Below are positions 43,436 to 54,524 of a stretch of DNA of 64,000 nt, piece after piece (the stretch's first letter is position 1; each line of letters opens with the position of its first letter). This DNA is from Bulleidia sp. zg-1006 (GTDB lineage: Bacteria > Bacillota_I > Bacilli_A > Erysipelotrichales > Erysipelotrichaceae). The notes under the pieces are model-generated. The model saw only the letters and a program-made list of their open reading frames with translations, made no database searches and was not told the DNA's origin. Both the position numbers and the translations under genes were made by a program. The stretch covers positions 1,364,001 to 1,428,000 of the forward strand of contig NZ_CP069178.1 of the NCBI RefSeq assembly GCF_016812035.1, given 5' to 3'.

Positions 43436-43840
43436 TTAACCACGAGGTCTCTTTGGTGGACGACAACCATTATGAGGAATAGGTGTTACATCATTGATTA
43501 CAGTGATGTTCAATCCGGCTGTCTGTAAGGAACGAACAGCCGCTTCACGACCGGCACCGGGTCCTTTAACATTTACTTCAACGCTCTTCATACCTTGTTG
43601 AACAGCGGCTTTACCAGCCGCTTCAGCGGTCAATTGAGCTACATAAGGAGTTGACTTACGAGAACCCTTATATCCTAACGCCCCGGCAGAGCTCCAAGCA
43701 ACAACATTACCTGCTTCATCAGAGATGGTTACGATAGTGTTATTAAATGTGGAATGAATATGGGCGATTCCTTTAGCGACGTTGCGGCGTATTCTCTTCT
43801 TGCGAGTAACAGCACCCTTTTTCTTTGTATTAGCTGCCAT
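43436..43840 (-). CDS. rpsK: Ribosomal protein S11
   Basis: 134 residues, with [19 protein letters not shown] and the C-terminal [19 protein letters not shown] typical of S11. It forms part of the 30S platform near the Shine-Dalgarno helix. Confidence 0.97.
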   Translation of the reverse strand: MAANTKKKGAVTRKKRIRRNVAKGIAHIHSTFNNTIVTISDEAGNVVAWSSAGALGYKGSRKSTPYVAQLTAEAAGKAAVQQGMKSVEVNVKGPGAGREAAVRSLQTAGLNITVINDVTPIPHNGCRPPKRPRG

Positions 43841-43852
43841 ATTATCCTCCTA

Positions 43853-44218
43853 TTACTTCTTCTTGTTGGCCACTGTACGACGTGGTCCTTTTCTTGTACG
43901 AGCGTTAGTCTTGGTTCTTTGACCACGAACAGGTAACCCTCTCTTATGACGTGTTCCACGATAAGATCCAATTTCCATTAAACGTTTGATGTCTAATGCT
44001 GTTTCACGACGCAAGTCACCTTCCGTCTTAATAGAATCCACTTTGGAACGAATTGCTGTTTCTTGTTCATCCGTTAATTCAGATGTTCTTGTAGCTGGAT
44101 CAATTCCACATTCTGCCAAAATCTTATTAGCAGTTGTAGGACCAATACCATAAATATAAGTTAATGAAATTCCAATCACCTTATGACGTGGAATATCAAC
44201 ACCGGCAATACGTGGCAT
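43853..44218 (-). CDS. rpsM: Ribosomal protein S13
   Basis: 121 residues starting [24 protein letters not shown], with [20 protein letters not shown] at the end. It contacts tRNA and 50S from the 30S head. Confidence 0.97.
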   Translation of the reverse strand: MPRIAGVDIPRHKVIGISLTYIYGIGPTTANKILAECGIDPATRTSELTDEQETAIRSKVDSIKTEGDLRRETALDIKRLMEIGSYRGTRHKRGLPVRGQRTKTNARTRKGPRRTVANKKK

Positions 44219-44236
44219 ATTTATTTCCTCCCTTTA

Positions 44237-44350
44237 TTAACCCTGTCTTTGTTTGTGCTTAGGGTTTTCACAGATTACCATAACAACGCCCTTGCGCTTG
44301 ATAACTCTGCACTTATCACAAATTGGTTTTACTGATGGTCTAACTTTCAT
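44237..44350 (-). CDS. rpmJ: Ribosomal protein L36
   Basis: 37 residues starting [17 protein letters not shown] and ending HKQRQG. The zinc ligands C, C, C and H are all present (CDKC, CENPKH). It lies between infA and rpsM, as in Bacillus. Confidence 0.95.
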   Translation of the reverse strand: MKVRPSVKPICDKCRVIKRKGVVMVICENPKHKQRQG

Positions 44351-44383
44351 GTTTTGTGCCTCCTAGACATTTTCTATATTGTA

Positions 44384-44602
44384 CTACTTATGACGATAAG
44401 TAATACGCCCACGTGTTAAATCATACGGTGAAATTTCAACGGTAACCCGATCTCCCGGTAAAATGCGAATGTAATTCATACGGATTTTACCAGCAACGTG
44501 GGCTCGGATTTCGTGACCATTTTGAAGTTTCACTAGGAAGTTCGCATTCGGAAGAATATCTTCGATTACGCCTTCGATTTCAATGACATCTTGTTTACTC
44601 AT
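44384..44602 (-). CDS. infA: Translation initiation factor IF-1
   Basis: 72 residues, one OB fold: [39 protein letters not shown] and [12 protein letters not shown]. It follows adk directly; the map gene usually found between them is missing. Confidence 0.97.
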   Translation of the reverse strand: MSKQDVIEIEGVIEDILPNANFLVKLQNGHEIRAHVAGKIRMNYIRILPGDRVTVEISPYDLTRGRITYRHK

Positions 44603-44612
44603 TTATTTTCCC

Positions 44613-45263
44613 TTATTTAACTGCGTCAAGAATACTCTGGATATCAGCGAATACCTTTTCCGGTTGTTGACCAGCATCCACATACTTCGCAATCCCTTGT
44701 TTTTCATAATACTGAATAACAGGCTCTGTTTGGTTTCTATATTCATCCATACGAACTTGAAGTTGTTCTAACGTATCATCTTTTCTTTGTGTTAACTCAC
44801 TACCACAAACATCACAAACACCCTCTACTTTTGATGGGTGATTTTTAATGTGGTAAATCGAACCACAATTCTTACAAATACGTCGACCTGTAATTCTCTG
44901 TTCCAGAACACGAATATCAACACCAAGAACCAAAGCCACATCCACCGAACGATGAATTTTATTCGTGATTTCGGTTAAAGCTTCCGCTTGACCAAGGCTA
45001 CGAGGAAAGCCATCTAACAGATAACCATTTGCACAATCATCTTGTCGAAGGCGATCCTCCACCATATCATTGACCAAAGAATCCGGTACTAACTTACCGG
45101 CTTCCATGTATTCTTTCGCTTTGACGCCAAGAGGAGTGTTTTTTTTGATATTCTCGCGGAACATATCACCGGTGGAGATATGAGGAACGTTGTACTTTCT
45201 TTTAATTTCTTTTGACATAGTGCCTTTACCAGCACCTGCTGGACCCATAATGAGAATATTCAT
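44613..45263 (-). CDS. adk: Adenylate kinase
   Basis: 216 residues with the P-loop GPAGAGKGT and the long LID of Gram-positive type, holding four Cys (CKNC and CDVC) that bind zinc. It interconverts AMP, ADP and ATP. It starts 9 bases after secY. Confidence 0.97.
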   Translation of the reverse strand: MNILIMGPAGAGKGTMSKEIKRKYNVPHISTGDMFRENIKKNTPLGVKAKEYMEAGKLVPDSLVNDMVEDRLRQDDCANGYLLDGFPRSLGQAEALTEITNKIHRSVDVALVLGVDIRVLEQRITGRRICKNCGSIYHIKNHPSKVEGVCDVCGSELTQRKDDTLEQLQVRMDEYRNQTEPVIQYYEKQGIAKYVDAGQQPEKVFADIQSILDAVK

Positions 45264-45272
45264 CTTTTCCTC

Positions 45273-46559
45273 CTACTTTTTGAAGAACCCTTTGTATTGT
45301 TTCTGGGTTAATTGACCTTTTAACTGCTTCATCGTTTCTAAGGCAACACCCACAACGATAATAATACCAGTACCATTTACTGCCGTTGCTTGCGATAACT
45401 TCGTAAACATCGTTAATAAGTAAGGAATAACCGCAATAATCGTTAGACCTGTTGCCCCTAAAACAGTAATACGGTGTAGGACTTTTGAAACATAAACTTT
45501 TGTTTCATTCCCCGGACGAATACCTGGAATATACGCCCCTGATTTACCTAAGTTATCCGCCATTTGTTCCGGATCCACTTGTAAATCCGTATAGAAGAAT
45601 GTAAACAAGATGGTTAATACAGCATACAAGCCAAGACCGGTCCAAGTCGTCAAACTCAACCACTGACTTAATTTGTTGTATAAATCAGCATTGAAAAAAC
45701 TAATAATAATCTGTGGGGCAAGCATAATGCTTTGCGCAAAGATAACCGGAATAACCGAAGCCGAATTAATCTTAAGAGGAAGGAAGGTGACATCCGATCC
45801 CCCTCTTGTTGTAGAGCTATTTGTATATTGAACAGGAATCTTACGAATTGCCGTTTCCATAACAATAACGAAGACGATAATTGCAAGGAATAATAAGATA
45901 TACAAACCAAACTGTAAAATTCCATTAAACATTTCGCCCTGTGTTGAGCCACCGGTTAAGATAGCGTAGACCTGACTAAATGCGGCCGGAAAGTTCGATA
46001 CAATACCGGCAAAGATAATAATAGATAAACCATTACCAATACCTTTCATGGAAATACGGTCACCAATCCAAATAAGGAACATGGTACCTGCCGTCATGAC
46101 GGTTGCTGTGTATAAATATCCTGAAAAATGTGCATTTTGCAAAATCTTATATTGAACATCAAATCCATATACAAGTGAGAAGGATTGACCGAAGGCCAAC
46201 ACAACACCTAAGTATCGTGTAATCTTTTCAATCTTCACACGACCCGTTTGTCCGGATTTACTCATTTCTGTTAAAGAAGGAATCACATCCATCGATAACA
46301 GCTGAATGATAATACTAGCCGTAATGTAAGGGGTAACCCCCATGGCGAAAATGGAAAGTCTTTCCAAAGCACCACCACCAAGTAAGTTCATCATGCCAAG
46401 TAATGAGTTGCCGGCAATCTGCTTAGCAAACTGGGATGTATTCACACCCGGAACCGGAATAGCAGATCCAAAACGGTAAATAAGCAGCATAGCTAAAGTA
46501 AAGAAAATCTTATTTCTTGTTTCTTTATTTTTAAACAAGCCGGCAAAGGTCCCTAACAT
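45273..46559 (-). CDS. secY: Preprotein translocase subunit SecY
   Basis: 428 residues with ten membrane segments. Plug and pore region near GSAIPVPGVNTSQFA, and the ribosome-binding loops between segments 6-7 and 8-9 (IPVQYTNSSTTRGG and PEQMADNLGKSGAYIPGIRPG). It is the channel for protein export and sits 1 base after rplO. Confidence 0.97.
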   Translation of the reverse strand: MLGTFAGLFKNKETRNKIFFTLAMLLIYRFGSAIPVPGVNTSQFAKQIAGNSLLGMMNLLGGGALERLSIFAMGVTPYITASIIIQLLSMDVIPSLTEMSKSGQTGRVKIEKITRYLGVVLAFGQSFSLVYGFDVQYKILQNAHFSGYLYTATVMTAGTMFLIWIGDRISMKGIGNGLSIIIFAGIVSNFPAAFSQVYAILTGGSTQGEMFNGILQFGLYILLFLAIIVFVIVMETAIRKIPVQYTNSSTTRGGSDVTFLPLKINSASVIPVIFAQSIMLAPQIIISFFNADLYNKLSQWLSLTTWTGLGLYAVLTILFTFFYTDLQVDPEQMADNLGKSGAYIPGIRPGNETKVYVSKVLHRITVLGATGLTIIAVIPYLLTMFTKLSQATAVNGTGIIIVVGVALETMKQLKGQLTQKQYKGFFKK

Positions 46560-46560
46560 G

Positions 46561-47001
46561 TTAGAGCACCTCTACACTTCCGCCTGCCGCCTCAATTGCC
46601 TTCTTAGCTGATTCAGAGAACTTATTAGCCTTGACCGCTAACTTCTTTTCTAATGCACCATTTCCTAGAACCTTAACACCATCAAATGTCTTTTTAACAA
46701 GACCACAAGCTTTTAAAGTTTCAACATCAACTGTAACGCCTTCTTCAAAAGTATTTAATGCTTCAACATTCACAACTGCATATTCCTTACGGTTGAAGTT
46801 TGTGAACCCACGTTTAGGCATTCTCTTGAAGAAAGGTGTTTGACCACCTTCAAATCCAATAGCTACACCGCCACCGGAACGAGAGTTTTGACCTTTTTGT
46901 CCACGACCAGAAGTCTTTCCATTACCAGAACCTTGGCCGCGACCAACACGATTTGAACTAAAACGTGCTCCTTCGTTATACTGTAGGTTTTCTAATTTCA
47001 T
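46561..47001 (-). CDS. rplO: Ribosomal protein L15
   Basis: 146 residues with the Gly/Arg-rich N-terminus [21 protein letters not shown] and [18 protein letters not shown]. It starts 11 bases after rpsE; rpmD, normally between them, is missing. Confidence 0.96.
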   Translation of the reverse strand: MKLENLQYNEGARFSSNRVGRGQGSGNGKTSGRGQKGQNSRSGGGVAIGFEGGQTPFFKRMPKRGFTNFNRKEYAVVNVEALNTFEEGVTVDVETLKACGLVKKTFDGVKVLGNGALEKKLAVKANKFSESAKKAIEAAGGSVEVL

Positions 47002-47012
47002 CTTGGACCTCC

Positions 47013-47534
47013 CTAGCGAACTTCAGCGACTTTCTTGTCGCGTAGTTTAGCTACTTCATTAACTGTACGTAATCCCTTTAATGCTTCTAAAGTTGCATAA
47101 ACGACGTTTACGCTTGTTCTTGAACCAATGACCTTAGATAGCACATCAGATACACCGGCTAATTCAAGAATTGAACGAACTGCACCACCGGCGATTACTC
47201 CGGTACCTGGAGCGGCCGGTGCTAAGAACACCGTTGAAGATAAATGTTTACCCTTAACTTGGTGAGGAACGGTACGGAAATTGTCTACTAAGTTGACACG
47301 GAAAACGTTCTTTTGAGCAGATTCCGTAGCTTTACGGATTGCGTCCGGAACTTCTGCGGCCTTACCCATGCCAAATCCAACACGACCCTTCTTATCACCG
47401 ACAACAACAAGAGCGGCAAAGCGCATGCGACGTCCACCCTTGACTGTCTTACTTACTCGGTTAATGGAGACAACAACATCTTCGAACTCTTTTGGTTCGC
47501 GTTTTTTAAAGTTTTTCTTATTTTCGTTTGCCAT
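47013..47534 (-). CDS. rpsE: Ribosomal protein S5
   Basis: 173 residues: [27 protein letters not shown] and [19 protein letters not shown]. It helps decoding accuracy and mRNA unwinding. Confidence 0.97.
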   Translation of the reverse strand: MANENKKNFKKREPKEFEDVVVSINRVSKTVKGGRRMRFAALVVVGDKKGRVGFGMGKAAEVPDAIRKATESAQKNVFRVNLVDNFRTVPHQVKGKHLSSTVFLAPAAPGTGVIAGGAVRSILELAGVSDVLSKVIGSRTSVNVVYATLEALKGLRTVNEVAKLRDKKVAEVR

Positions 47535-47548
47535 TTGTTTTCTCCTTA

Positions 47549-47905
47549 CTAGAACTTCAAGCCGGCTTCTCTAGCCGCATCTGCTAAAGCTTGCACACGA
47601 CCGTGGTATACATATCCGCCTCTATCGAAACGAACACTTTCAATCTTAGCCGCTAAGCACTTCTTAGCAATATCTTCGCCAACCTTCTTAGCCGCCTCTA
47701 CATTTCCGCCATTTTCCAGCTTGAGTTCAAGAGAACTAGAAGCACACAATGTCTTATGCGCAACATCATCAATAACTTGTGCATAAATTTGTGCATTCGA
47801 ACGGTACACATTCAATCTAGGGCATTCAGGAGTGCCGTTGACAATCTTACGTACACGTTTATGACGACGAATACGAACTTGATTCTTATCGATTAATTTC
47901 AACAT
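47549..47905 (-). CDS. rplR: Ribosomal protein L18
   Basis: 118 residues, ending [26 protein letters not shown], the typical 5S-rRNA-binding L18 C-terminus. Confidence 0.97.
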   Translation of the reverse strand: MLKLIDKNQVRIRRHKRVRKIVNGTPECPRLNVYRSNAQIYAQVIDDVAHKTLCASSSLELKLENGGNVEAAKKVGEDIAKKCLAAKIESVRFDRGGYVYHGRVQALADAAREAGLKF

Positions 47906-47922
47906 ATTCTTATCTCCCTTCC

Positions 47923-48465
47923 CTATTTCTTAGCCGTCTTTCCTTCTTTACGGCGAACAATTTCATCAACATAACGAATACCTTTTCCACCATATGGCTC
48001 CGGTTTCTTGGTTGCACGAACAACAGCGGCGAATTGACCGACAATTTGCTTGTCAATTCCACTCACATTGATGGTATTTGCGTCAGGTACTTCTACCTTA
48101 ACATCACTTGGAACTGTAAACTTAACCGGATGTGAGAAACCGACATTCAATGTTAGTTCAGAGCCGGCTAAAGCGGCACGATAACCAATACCAACAATTT
48201 TTAAGGTCTTAGTGAAACCGGTGTTTACACCTTCAACCATAGCGGCAATCAAAGCACGAGTTGTACCATGCAATTGTTTTGTATGTTTTTCTTCATTTGG
48301 GCGCTTAACTGTAAGTACATTAGCGTCCACGGAAATTTCCATCAATGGAGAAAAAGTCTTCACTAATGTTCCCTTAGGACCCTTTACAGTCACCTCATTA
48401 CCACTAGCGATGCTAACTTCTACGCCGGCAGGAATGGTAATCGCCTTATTACCGATACGTGACAT
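47923..48465 (-). CDS. rplF: Ribosomal protein L6
   Basis: 180 residues with [17 protein letters not shown] at the start and [23 protein letters not shown] at the end, both L6 signatures. Confidence 0.97.
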   Translation of the reverse strand: MSRIGNKAITIPAGVEVSIASGNEVTVKGPKGTLVKTFSPLMEISVDANVLTVKRPNEEKHTKQLHGTTRALIAAMVEGVNTGFTKTLKIVGIGYRAALAGSELTLNVGFSHPVKFTVPSDVKVEVPDANTINVSGIDKQIVGQFAAVVRATKKPEPYGGKGIRYVDEIVRRKEGKTAKK

Positions 48466-48482
48466 TCTTTTCTATCCTTTCC

Positions 48483-48881
48483 TTACCAAACATAAGCGAC
48501 AACTTCGCCGCCAATGTGGTTCTTACGAGCTTCGCGATCGCACATCATACCCTTAGAGGTAGAGATAATAGCAACACCTAAACCATTTAACACCTTAGGA
48601 ATGTTATCACCTTTGGCGTAAACACGAAGACCCGGTTTTGAAATACGTTTAATTCCAGAGATTACCTTTAAATCACCTTGATACTTCAATGTAACGGTGA
48701 TTTTCTTTTCTGTACCTTCACCAGATACAACATAGTTTTCAATGTAACCTTCAGACTTCAATAATTTTGCGATTTCTACTTTCACTTTAGAAGCAGGAGC
48801 AACATCCACACTCTCTTTACGAGCTTGAACACCGTTTCTAATGCGTGTAAGCATATCAGCAATAGGATCTGTCATATTCAT
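48483..48881 (-). CDS. rpsH: Ribosomal protein S8
   Basis: 132 residues starting MNMTDPIADMLTRIRNG after AAGGAGGAAAG. The frame reaches seven codons further into rpsN, but only this ATG has a ribosome binding site. It ends with GVAIISTSKGMMCDREARKNHIGGEVVAYVW. Confidence 0.96.
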   Translation of the reverse strand: MNMTDPIADMLTRIRNGVQARKESVDVAPASKVKVEIAKLLKSEGYIENYVVSGEGTEKKITVTLKYQGDLKVISGIKRISKPGLRVYAKGDNIPKVLNGLGVAIISTSKGMMCDREARKNHIGGEVVAYVW

Positions 48882-48895
48882 AATGTCTTTCCTCC

Positions 48896-49081
48896 TTACC
48901 AACTTGCCTTCTTAACACCAGGAATTTGACCCTTGTAGGCTAATTCACGGAAGCAGATACGGCAAACTTTATATTTCTTTAAAACTGAATGTGGACGTCC
49001 ACAAATTTCACAACGAGTATACTCACGTGTGGAGAATTTTGCAGGACGAGATTGTTTAACTTTTAAACTTGTCTTAGCCAT
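48896..49081 (-). CDS. rpsN: Ribosomal protein S14, zinc type
   Basis: 61 residues. Two CxxC pairs (CEIC and CRIC) show the zinc-binding short form. Confidence 0.97.
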   Translation of the reverse strand: MAKTSLKVKQSRPAKFSTREYTRCEICGRPHSVLKKYKVCRICFRELAYKGQIPGVKKASW

Positions 49082-49095
49082 GATATTCTCCTTTC

Positions 49096-49635
49096 TTATT
49101 TAACAAATGGCATACCCATGCCCTTTAATAGTGCGACAGCTTCAACATTTGTCTTAGCTGTTGTCACGATAACAACATCCAAACCACGAACCTTATTCAC
49201 CTTATCAAAATCAATTTCAGGGAAAATCAATTGTTCCTTAACCCCTAATGTATAGTTACCGCGACCATCAAAAGCAGTAGCACTCACACCACGGAAGTCA
49301 CGAACACGTGGAAGCGAAAGATTGATTAACTTATCTAAGAACTCATACATTCTTTCACCACGTAATGTAACCTTACAACCGATAGACATCCCTTCACGAA
49401 GTTTAAAATTGGCAATGGACTTCTTAGCCTTTGTTACAACCGGCTTTTGACCGGAAATAGCCGTCAATTCCTCAACTGCTTCATCCAATAATTTAGGATT
49501 AGCAATCGCATCACCAACACCCATGTTAAGAACAACCTTAACAATCTTCGGTGCCTCCATAACCGAGCTGTAATTGAATTCTTTCATTAAAGAAGGCTTA
49601 ACAACTTCATTATATTTAACATGTAATTCGTTCAT
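49096..49635 (-). CDS. rplE: Ribosomal protein L5
   Basis: 179 residues: [44 protein letters not shown] and [22 protein letters not shown]. It binds 5S rRNA. It overlaps the rplX stop by one base. Confidence 0.97.
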   Translation of the reverse strand: MNELHVKYNEVVKPSLMKEFNYSSVMEAPKIVKVVLNMGVGDAIANPKLLDEAVEELTAISGQKPVVTKAKKSIANFKLREGMSIGCKVTLRGERMYEFLDKLINLSLPRVRDFRGVSATAFDGRGNYTLGVKEQLIFPEIDFDKVNKVRGLDVVIVTTAKTNVEAVALLKGMGMPFVK

Positions 49636-49958
49636 TATTTCTTAGCCTCCTTCACTTCTTTCCCGGTCTTCTTTAAGACACGAACTTTCTTGCCCTTCGC
49701 ATTAATAGAATAGCCAACACGAGAAGCAACCTTTTCTTTCTTGTCATACAACATAACATTTGAAACATGAATAGGAGCTTCACGTTCAACAACGCCACCT
49801 TCCGGATTAGCTTGTGTTGGCTTCAAAGACTTCTTAATCATGTTGACACCTTCTACGATAATACGGTTGGTTCTTGGACTAACCGCCTTAACTTCAGCAA
49901 TTGTTCCTTTATAGTGGCCACTGATGACCTTGACTGTATCGCCTGTCTTAATTTTCAT
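49635..49958 (-). CDS. rplX: Ribosomal protein L24
   Basis: 107 residues starting [19 protein letters not shown] after AAGGAGACC. The KOW motif is at the N-terminus. An upstream extension of 16 codons lies within rplN and is not used. Confidence 0.96.
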   Translation of the reverse strand: MKIKTGDTVKVISGHYKGTIAEVKAVSPRTNRIIVEGVNMIKKSLKPTQANPEGGVVEREAPIHVSNVMLYDKKEKVASRVGYSINAKGKKVRVLKKTGKEVKEAKK

Positions 49959-49968
49959 ATTGGTCTCC

Positions 49969-50337
49969 TTATAACACTTCCGGTGCAAGGGAAACAATCT
50001 TTGCATAACCCTTGTCTCTTAATTCTTTAGCAACCGGTCCAAAGATACGTGTTCCAACCGGTGTGTTATCTTCCTTGATGATTACAGCGGCGTTTTCATC
50101 AAACTTAATATAACTACCATTGTCACGGCGAAGACCATATACCGTACGAGCGATAACCGCTTTAACGACTTGACCCTCCTTAACCGTTCCATGTGGAGCC
50201 GCATGCTTTACCGAGCAAACCACAACATCACCAATTGTAGCACTCTTACGCTTTGAGCCGCCTAAACAACGAATAACCAATAATTCCTTGGCACCGGTGT
50301 TATCAGCAACCTTCAATCTTGTTTCATTTTGAATCAT
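49969..50337 (-). CDS. rplN: Ribosomal protein L14
   Basis: 122 residues starting [20 protein letters not shown] after AGGAGGACAG. Ends [24 protein letters not shown]. The longer frame overlaps rpsQ and has no ribosome binding site. Confidence 0.97.
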   Translation of the reverse strand: MIQNETRLKVADNTGAKELLVIRCLGGSKRKSATIGDVVVCSVKHAAPHGTVKEGQVVKAVIARTVYGLRRDNGSYIKFDENAAVIIKEDNTPVGTRIFGPVAKELRDKGYAKIVSLAPEVL

Positions 50338-50353
50338 ACTGTCCTCCTGTGCC

Positions 50354-50614
50354 TTATAAGATAACTGCCTTTTCAACGACTTTCACAAGACGGAAATGCT
50401 TATCTTTACTTAATGGTCTAGTTTCCATGATTTCAACAACATCACCAATCTTAGCAACATTTTCTTCATCATGAGCTTTGTATTTTTGTGAGTACTTAAC
50501 GCGTCGGCCATATAAAGGATGGCTTCTAGTTGTACTAATTTCTACAACAATGGTCTTGTCCATCTTGTCCGAAACAACCGTTCCGCGTAGGACTTTACGA
50601 GAATTTCTTTCCAT
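50354..50614 (-). CDS. rpsQ: Ribosomal protein S17
   Basis: 86 residues: [17 protein letters not shown] and [40 protein letters not shown], all typical of S17. Confidence 0.97.
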   Translation of the reverse strand: MERNSRKVLRGTVVSDKMDKTIVVEISTTRSHPLYGRRVKYSQKYKAHDEENVAKIGDVVEIMETRPLSKDKHFRLVKVVEKAVIL

Positions 50615-50628
50615 TTCCAGCTCCTCCT

Positions 50629-50829
50629 TTACTTAGCTTCAGAACTTTCACGTTCTGTTAATACTGTATAAATACGTGCAATTGTCTTCTTAATGTCCTT
50701 AATACGAGCAGGATTTTCTAAACTTCCGGTCGCTTGAGCAAATCGAAGAGTATAAAGTTCTTCTTTAAGGCTAACAACTTCCTTTTGAAGTTCTTCACTA
50801 CTTAAATCTCTAATTTCTTTAACGTTCAT
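50629..50829 (-). CDS. rpmC: Ribosomal protein L29
   Basis: 66 residues, two helices: [27 protein letters not shown]. It ends [10 protein letters not shown]. Confidence 0.96.
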   Translation of the reverse strand: MNVKEIRDLSSEELQKEVVSLKEELYTLRFAQATGSLENPARIKDIKKTIARIYTVLTERESSEAK

Positions 50830-51242
50830 TATTTAGCCTCCTCGCCTTTTTTCACAAAGCGGGTTTTAACGCCTAACTTGTTAGCAGCTAAACGCAAAGC
50901 TTCGCGGGCAATTTCTTCACTAACCCCTGCAACTTCAAACATAATGCGTCCCTTTTGGACAACCGCTACCCAGTGATCAGGAGCCCCTTTACCGGAACCC
51001 ATACGGACTTCTAAAGGTTTCTTCGTCTTAGCCAAGTGTGGGAAAATCTTAATCCAAACTTGACCTTGACGGTTCATATGACGTGTCATAGCAACACGGG
51101 CCGCTTCGATTTGAGCAGAGGAGATATAAGCACCATCATCCGCTACCAAGCCATATTCACCAAAAACAATCTCACGACCGGCCTTGGAAATACCTTCATA
51201 GCTTAAACGATGAGGTCTTCTATACTTTGTACGCTTAGGCAT
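50829..51242 (-). CDS. rplP: Ribosomal protein L16
   Basis: 137 residues starting [41 protein letters not shown] is the L16 signature. The two codons upstream in the frame are not needed. Confidence 0.97.
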   Translation of the reverse strand: MPKRTKYRRPHRLSYEGISKAGREIVFGEYGLVADDGAYISSAQIEAARVAMTRHMNRQGQVWIKIFPHLAKTKKPLEVRMGSGKGAPDHWVAVVQKGRIMFEVAGVSEEIAREALRLAANKLGVKTRFVKKGEEAK

Positions 51243-51250
51243 CAACATAG

Positions 51251-52048
51251 TTATTTTTGACCTCCTTTGTTTTCTTCAGCAACAGCTTCTACCTTTTCTT
51301 GACGAGCTGCATGGTTGTTTGCTCGACGATCACTTCTTCCGCCACGGCGGTTGTTACGACGGTCATTCCCACGCCCCTTAGGAGCTTCCGGTTCTTTAAC
51401 CATTTGTCCGGGAAGAACTTCACCACGGCAAATCCAAACTTTAACGCCTAACTTACCATAGGTTGTGGTTGCTTCTTGAGCCGAATAATCAATATCACTG
51501 CGTAGTGTATGTAAAGGTACAACACCACGTGAGTAACCTTCTTGACGAGCAATTTCAGCTCCTCCTAAGCGACCCTTCACTAATGTCTTAATACCCTTAG
51601 CACCAGATTTCATCGTTTGTTGAATGGCTTTCTTTTGCGCAATACGGAATGATTGACGAGCTTCTAATTGTTCAGCAATACGACGAGCAACTAAACGAGC
51701 GTCTAAATCCGGATTAGCTACCGCAACAACATCAACCTTGACCTTCTTGCCACCAGTTAACTTACCTAACTTCTTGCGTAAAACAACCATCTTATCTTGG
51801 TCACCATCTTTGCCTAGTAGAGCACCCGGACGAGCGCAACGAATGATTACTTTAGCATCTTTCTTCCCGGTTCTTTCAATTTCAATACGAGAAATATAAG
51901 CATCTTTAAATTCTTTTTCTAAGAATCCACGAACGCGATTGTCTTCATTTAGAAGATCACCGAAGTCTGCTTTATCAGCATACCATCTGGATTCCCAATC
52001 ACGAATAACGCCAACGCGCAATCCGATTGGATTAACTTTTTGACCCAT
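51251..52048 (-). CDS. rpsC: Ribosomal protein S3 with basic tail
   Basis: 265 residues. [22 protein letters not shown], the KH domain and [25 protein letters not shown] are normal. The last 45 residues are an Arg/Asn/Gly-rich tail ([21 protein letters not shown]) with an acidic end, beyond the length common in Bacillus. Confidence 0.97.
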   Translation of the reverse strand: MGQKVNPIGLRVGVIRDWESRWYADKADFGDLLNEDNRVRGFLEKEFKDAYISRIEIERTGKKDAKVIIRCARPGALLGKDGDQDKMVVLRKKLGKLTGGKKVKVDVVAVANPDLDARLVARRIAEQLEARQSFRIAQKKAIQQTMKSGAKGIKTLVKGRLGGAEIARQEGYSRGVVPLHTLRSDIDYSAQEATTTYGKLGVKVWICRGEVLPGQMVKEPEAPKGRGNDRRNNRRGGRSDRRANNHAARQEKVEAVAEENKGGQK

Positions 52049-52063
52049 TTTTGACCTTCCTCC

Positions 52064-52399
52064 TTACTTCACATCGCTAACCACAACCGTAATATGGCTA
52101 GTTCTCTTTAAGATTTGAGTAGCGTTACCTTTTGCTCTAGGCATGAAACGCTTCATAACCACGCCTTCGTTTGCATAACATTCTTTCACATATAATGCAT
52201 CAGCGTTTAATTGATGATTGTGTGTCGCATTAGCCGCCGCACTCTTAACAACTTTCGCTACAGCAGTAGCTGCATGATTGGGCATGAATTGAAGAATTGC
52301 CAAAGCCTCTTCAACGCTCTTGCCACGTACTAAATCTAAAACCAATCTCACTTTACGAGGCGTATAGCGGACTGTTTTCGCTGTTGATTTAACATCCAT
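52064..52399 (-). CDS. rplV: Ribosomal protein L22
   Basis: 111 residues: [17 protein letters not shown], then the hairpin loop [25 protein letters not shown] that lines the exit tunnel. Confidence 0.97.
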   Translation of the reverse strand: MDVKSTAKTVRYTPRKVRLVLDLVRGKSVEEALAILQFMPNHAATAVAKVVKSAAANATHNHQLNADALYVKECYANEGVVMKRFMPRAKGNATQILKRTSHITVVVSDVK

Positions 52400-52413
52400 C
52401 TTTACCTTCCTCC

Positions 52414-52683
52414 TTACGCCTTCTTGTCATCCCCATGACCACCAAACTTGCGGGTAGGAACGAATTCACCTAACTTATGACCAACCATATCTTCGGTTAC
52501 ATAAACAGGCACATGTTCTTTACCGTTGTGAACCGCAAAGGTATGTTCAACAAAGCTAGGAAAAATGGTTGAACGACGAGACCATGTCTTAATCACTTCT
52601 TTTTTGCCGGTCGCATTCAATGCTTCAACCTTTTTCATCAAATGGTCATCACAGAATGGACCTTTTTTCAAACTTCTTGACAT
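52414..52683 (-). CDS. rpsS: Ribosomal protein S19
   Basis: 89 residues starting [19 protein letters not shown], with [22 protein letters not shown] and [16 protein letters not shown]. Confidence 0.97.
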   Translation of the reverse strand: MSRSLKKGPFCDDHLMKKVEALNATGKKEVIKTWSRRSTIFPSFVEHTFAVHNGKEHVPVYVTEDMVGHKLGEFVPTRKFGGHGDDKKA

Positions 52684-52701
52684 CTAATTTCTCCTTTCAA
52701 C

Positions 52702-53535
52702 TTACTTTCCATTACGTCTTCTGACGATGTACTTACTACTATGTGCCTTAGGATTACGTGTCTTAAGACCCATAGCTTTCTTACCCCAAGGTGTCATAGG
52801 TGCCTTACGTCCAATTGGAGCACGACCTTCACCACCGCCATGCGGGTGATCCACAGGGTTCATAGCTGAACCGCGAACGGTAGGACGAATACCTAGCCAG
52901 CGAGAACGCCCGGCTTTACCTAAATTCACTAAGCTGTAATCACCATTGCCAACAACTCCCACCGTTGCCCGACAATTGCCATGAATTCTTCTAACTTCAC
53001 CGGATGTCAAACGAACAGTAACGAACTTACCTTCTGAACCCAAGATTTGCGCCGAAGTACCGGCCGCACGAGCCAATTGACCACCCTTACCGGCTGTTAA
53101 TTCAACATTATGAACGAATGTACCATCAGGAATGTTTTGTAGTTCCATTGCATTACCAACTTTAATATCGACCGCAACATCAGAAATGACGGTGTCACCA
53201 ACATGTAAGTCAGCCGGTGCTAAGATGTATCTCTTTTCACCATCTACATAATGCAATAGTGCAATGTTCGCATTACGGTTCGGATCGTATTCGATACCGG
53301 CAACCTTAGCAGGAACACTATCTTTATTACGTTTGAAATCAATAATACGGTACTTCTGTTTTGCCCCACCGCCTTGATGGCGAGTTGTGATACGACCCGT
53401 ATTATTACGTCCACCCTTTTTATTAAGTGGAGCTAATAAGCTCTTCTCAGGCGTTTTCTTAGTAATGCGCTCATTACTAAGAGTCGACATATTACGACGA
53501 CCGGCACTGGTTGGCTTGTATTTAATAATTGCCAT
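52702..53535 (-). CDS. rplB: Ribosomal protein L2
   Basis: 277 residues, with [21 protein letters not shown] and the peptidyl-transferase-centre loop [17 protein letters not shown]. Confidence 0.97.
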   Translation of the reverse strand: MAIIKYKPTSAGRRNMSTLSNERITKKTPEKSLLAPLNKKGGRNNTGRITTRHQGGGAKQKYRIIDFKRNKDSVPAKVAGIEYDPNRNANIALLHYVDGEKRYILAPADLHVGDTVISDVAVDIKVGNAMELQNIPDGTFVHNVELTAGKGGQLARAAGTSAQILGSEGKFVTVRLTSGEVRRIHGNCRATVGVVGNGDYSLVNLGKAGRSRWLGIRPTVRGSAMNPVDHPHGGGEGRAPIGRKAPMTPWGKKAMGLKTRNPKAHSSKYIVRRRNGK

Positions 53536-53593
53536 TTTCTTTTTCCTTTCGCATTTTGTCCGGAGATAGCGATTTCCTCCGATAGTAAATCAA

Positions 53594-53884
53594 TTATTCA
53601 GCTGAACCAAATAATTCAATTGAACTTCCTTCAGGCAATTGAACAATCGCCTTCTTTAAAGCGGAAGTCTTTCCTTCGTAACGTCCAACTCTTCTTGTCT
53701 TGGAATGAACATTAACGATATTAACTTTTTCGGCTTTGATGCCATAGATTTCTTGAATGGCTTGTGCAACCGAAATCTTGTTTGCGTTCTTGTGAACGAT
53801 GAATGTTACTTTGTTTTCTTCGCTCGATAAACGCATTGTCTTCTCTGTAACAACAGGTCTTACGATGATATCACGTGCAGTCAT
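53594..53884 (-). CDS. rplW: Ribosomal protein L23
   Basis: 96 residues: IIVRPVVTEKTMRLSSEENKVTFIVHKNANKI. It docks trigger factor and SRP at the tunnel exit. It overlaps rplD by one base. Confidence 0.96.
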   Translation of the reverse strand: MTARDIIVRPVVTEKTMRLSSEENKVTFIVHKNANKISVAQAIQEIYGIKAEKVNIVNVHSKTRRVGRYEGKTSALKKAIVQLPEGSSIELFGSAE

Positions 53885-54513
53885 TACGCAAATACCTCCC
53901 CGGCTTTTTCAACAGCCTTTTCTGTGAAAACAACCTTATTTGCATTCACAATGTCATAAACATTTAGGCTAGAAACAGTTGTCACCAATGCGTTTGGTAA
54001 GTTTCTCATTGAAATATAGGCGTTATCAAATTCTTCCGAAGAATCCGCCACGAATAATGTCTTACGATCGAAACCAAAAGCATTTAATAAAGCAACTGCT
54101 TTCTTTGTCTTAATTTCATCAAAGTTCAAGTTTTCAATTAAAACGAAATTGGATTCCAGAACCTTTTCCGATAAAGCGGAACGCAAAGCTAAACGACGAA
54201 CTTTGCGATTTGTCTTCACACCATACTTACGAGGTTGTGGTCCAAAAGCAACTCCGCCATGTCTCCATTGAGTTGCCCTTGTCGAACCTTGACGAGCACG
54301 ACCTGTTCCTTTTTGGCGGAAAGGCTTCTTACCTGTTCCCGAAACAAAGGCTCTTGTCAAAGTCGAATGCGTTCCTTGTCTTAATCCGGCTTGGTAAGCA
54401 AGAACAGCGTCAAACATAACTTGTTGGTTTGGTTCAATACTGAACACAGCATCAGAAACTTCTACTGTCTTAACAGACTTAGCTTCCTGATTGAATACCT
54501 CCATTTTAGCCAT
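53884..54513 (-). CDS. rplD: Ribosomal protein L4
   Basis: 209 residues with the extended loop KKPFRQKGTGRARQGSTRATQWRHGGVAFGPQPRKY. L4 is the autogenous repressor of the S10 operon in some bacteria. Confidence 0.97.
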   Translation of the reverse strand: MAKMEVFNQEAKSVKTVEVSDAVFSIEPNQQVMFDAVLAYQAGLRQGTHSTLTRAFVSGTGKKPFRQKGTGRARQGSTRATQWRHGGVAFGPQPRKYGVKTNRKVRRLALRSALSEKVLESNFVLIENLNFDEIKTKKAVALLNAFGFDRKTLFVADSSEEFDNAYISMRNLPNALVTTVSSLNVYDIVNANKVVFTEKAVEKAGEVFA

Positions 54514-54524
54514 TCGTTATTCCT

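Noticed and set aside
47001-47013. Undetected rpmD gene
   Set aside because: The gap between rpsE and rplO is only 11 bases.
48882-48902. Longer start for rpsH
   Set aside because: It would overlap rpsN and has no ribosome binding site; the ATG at 48881 has one.
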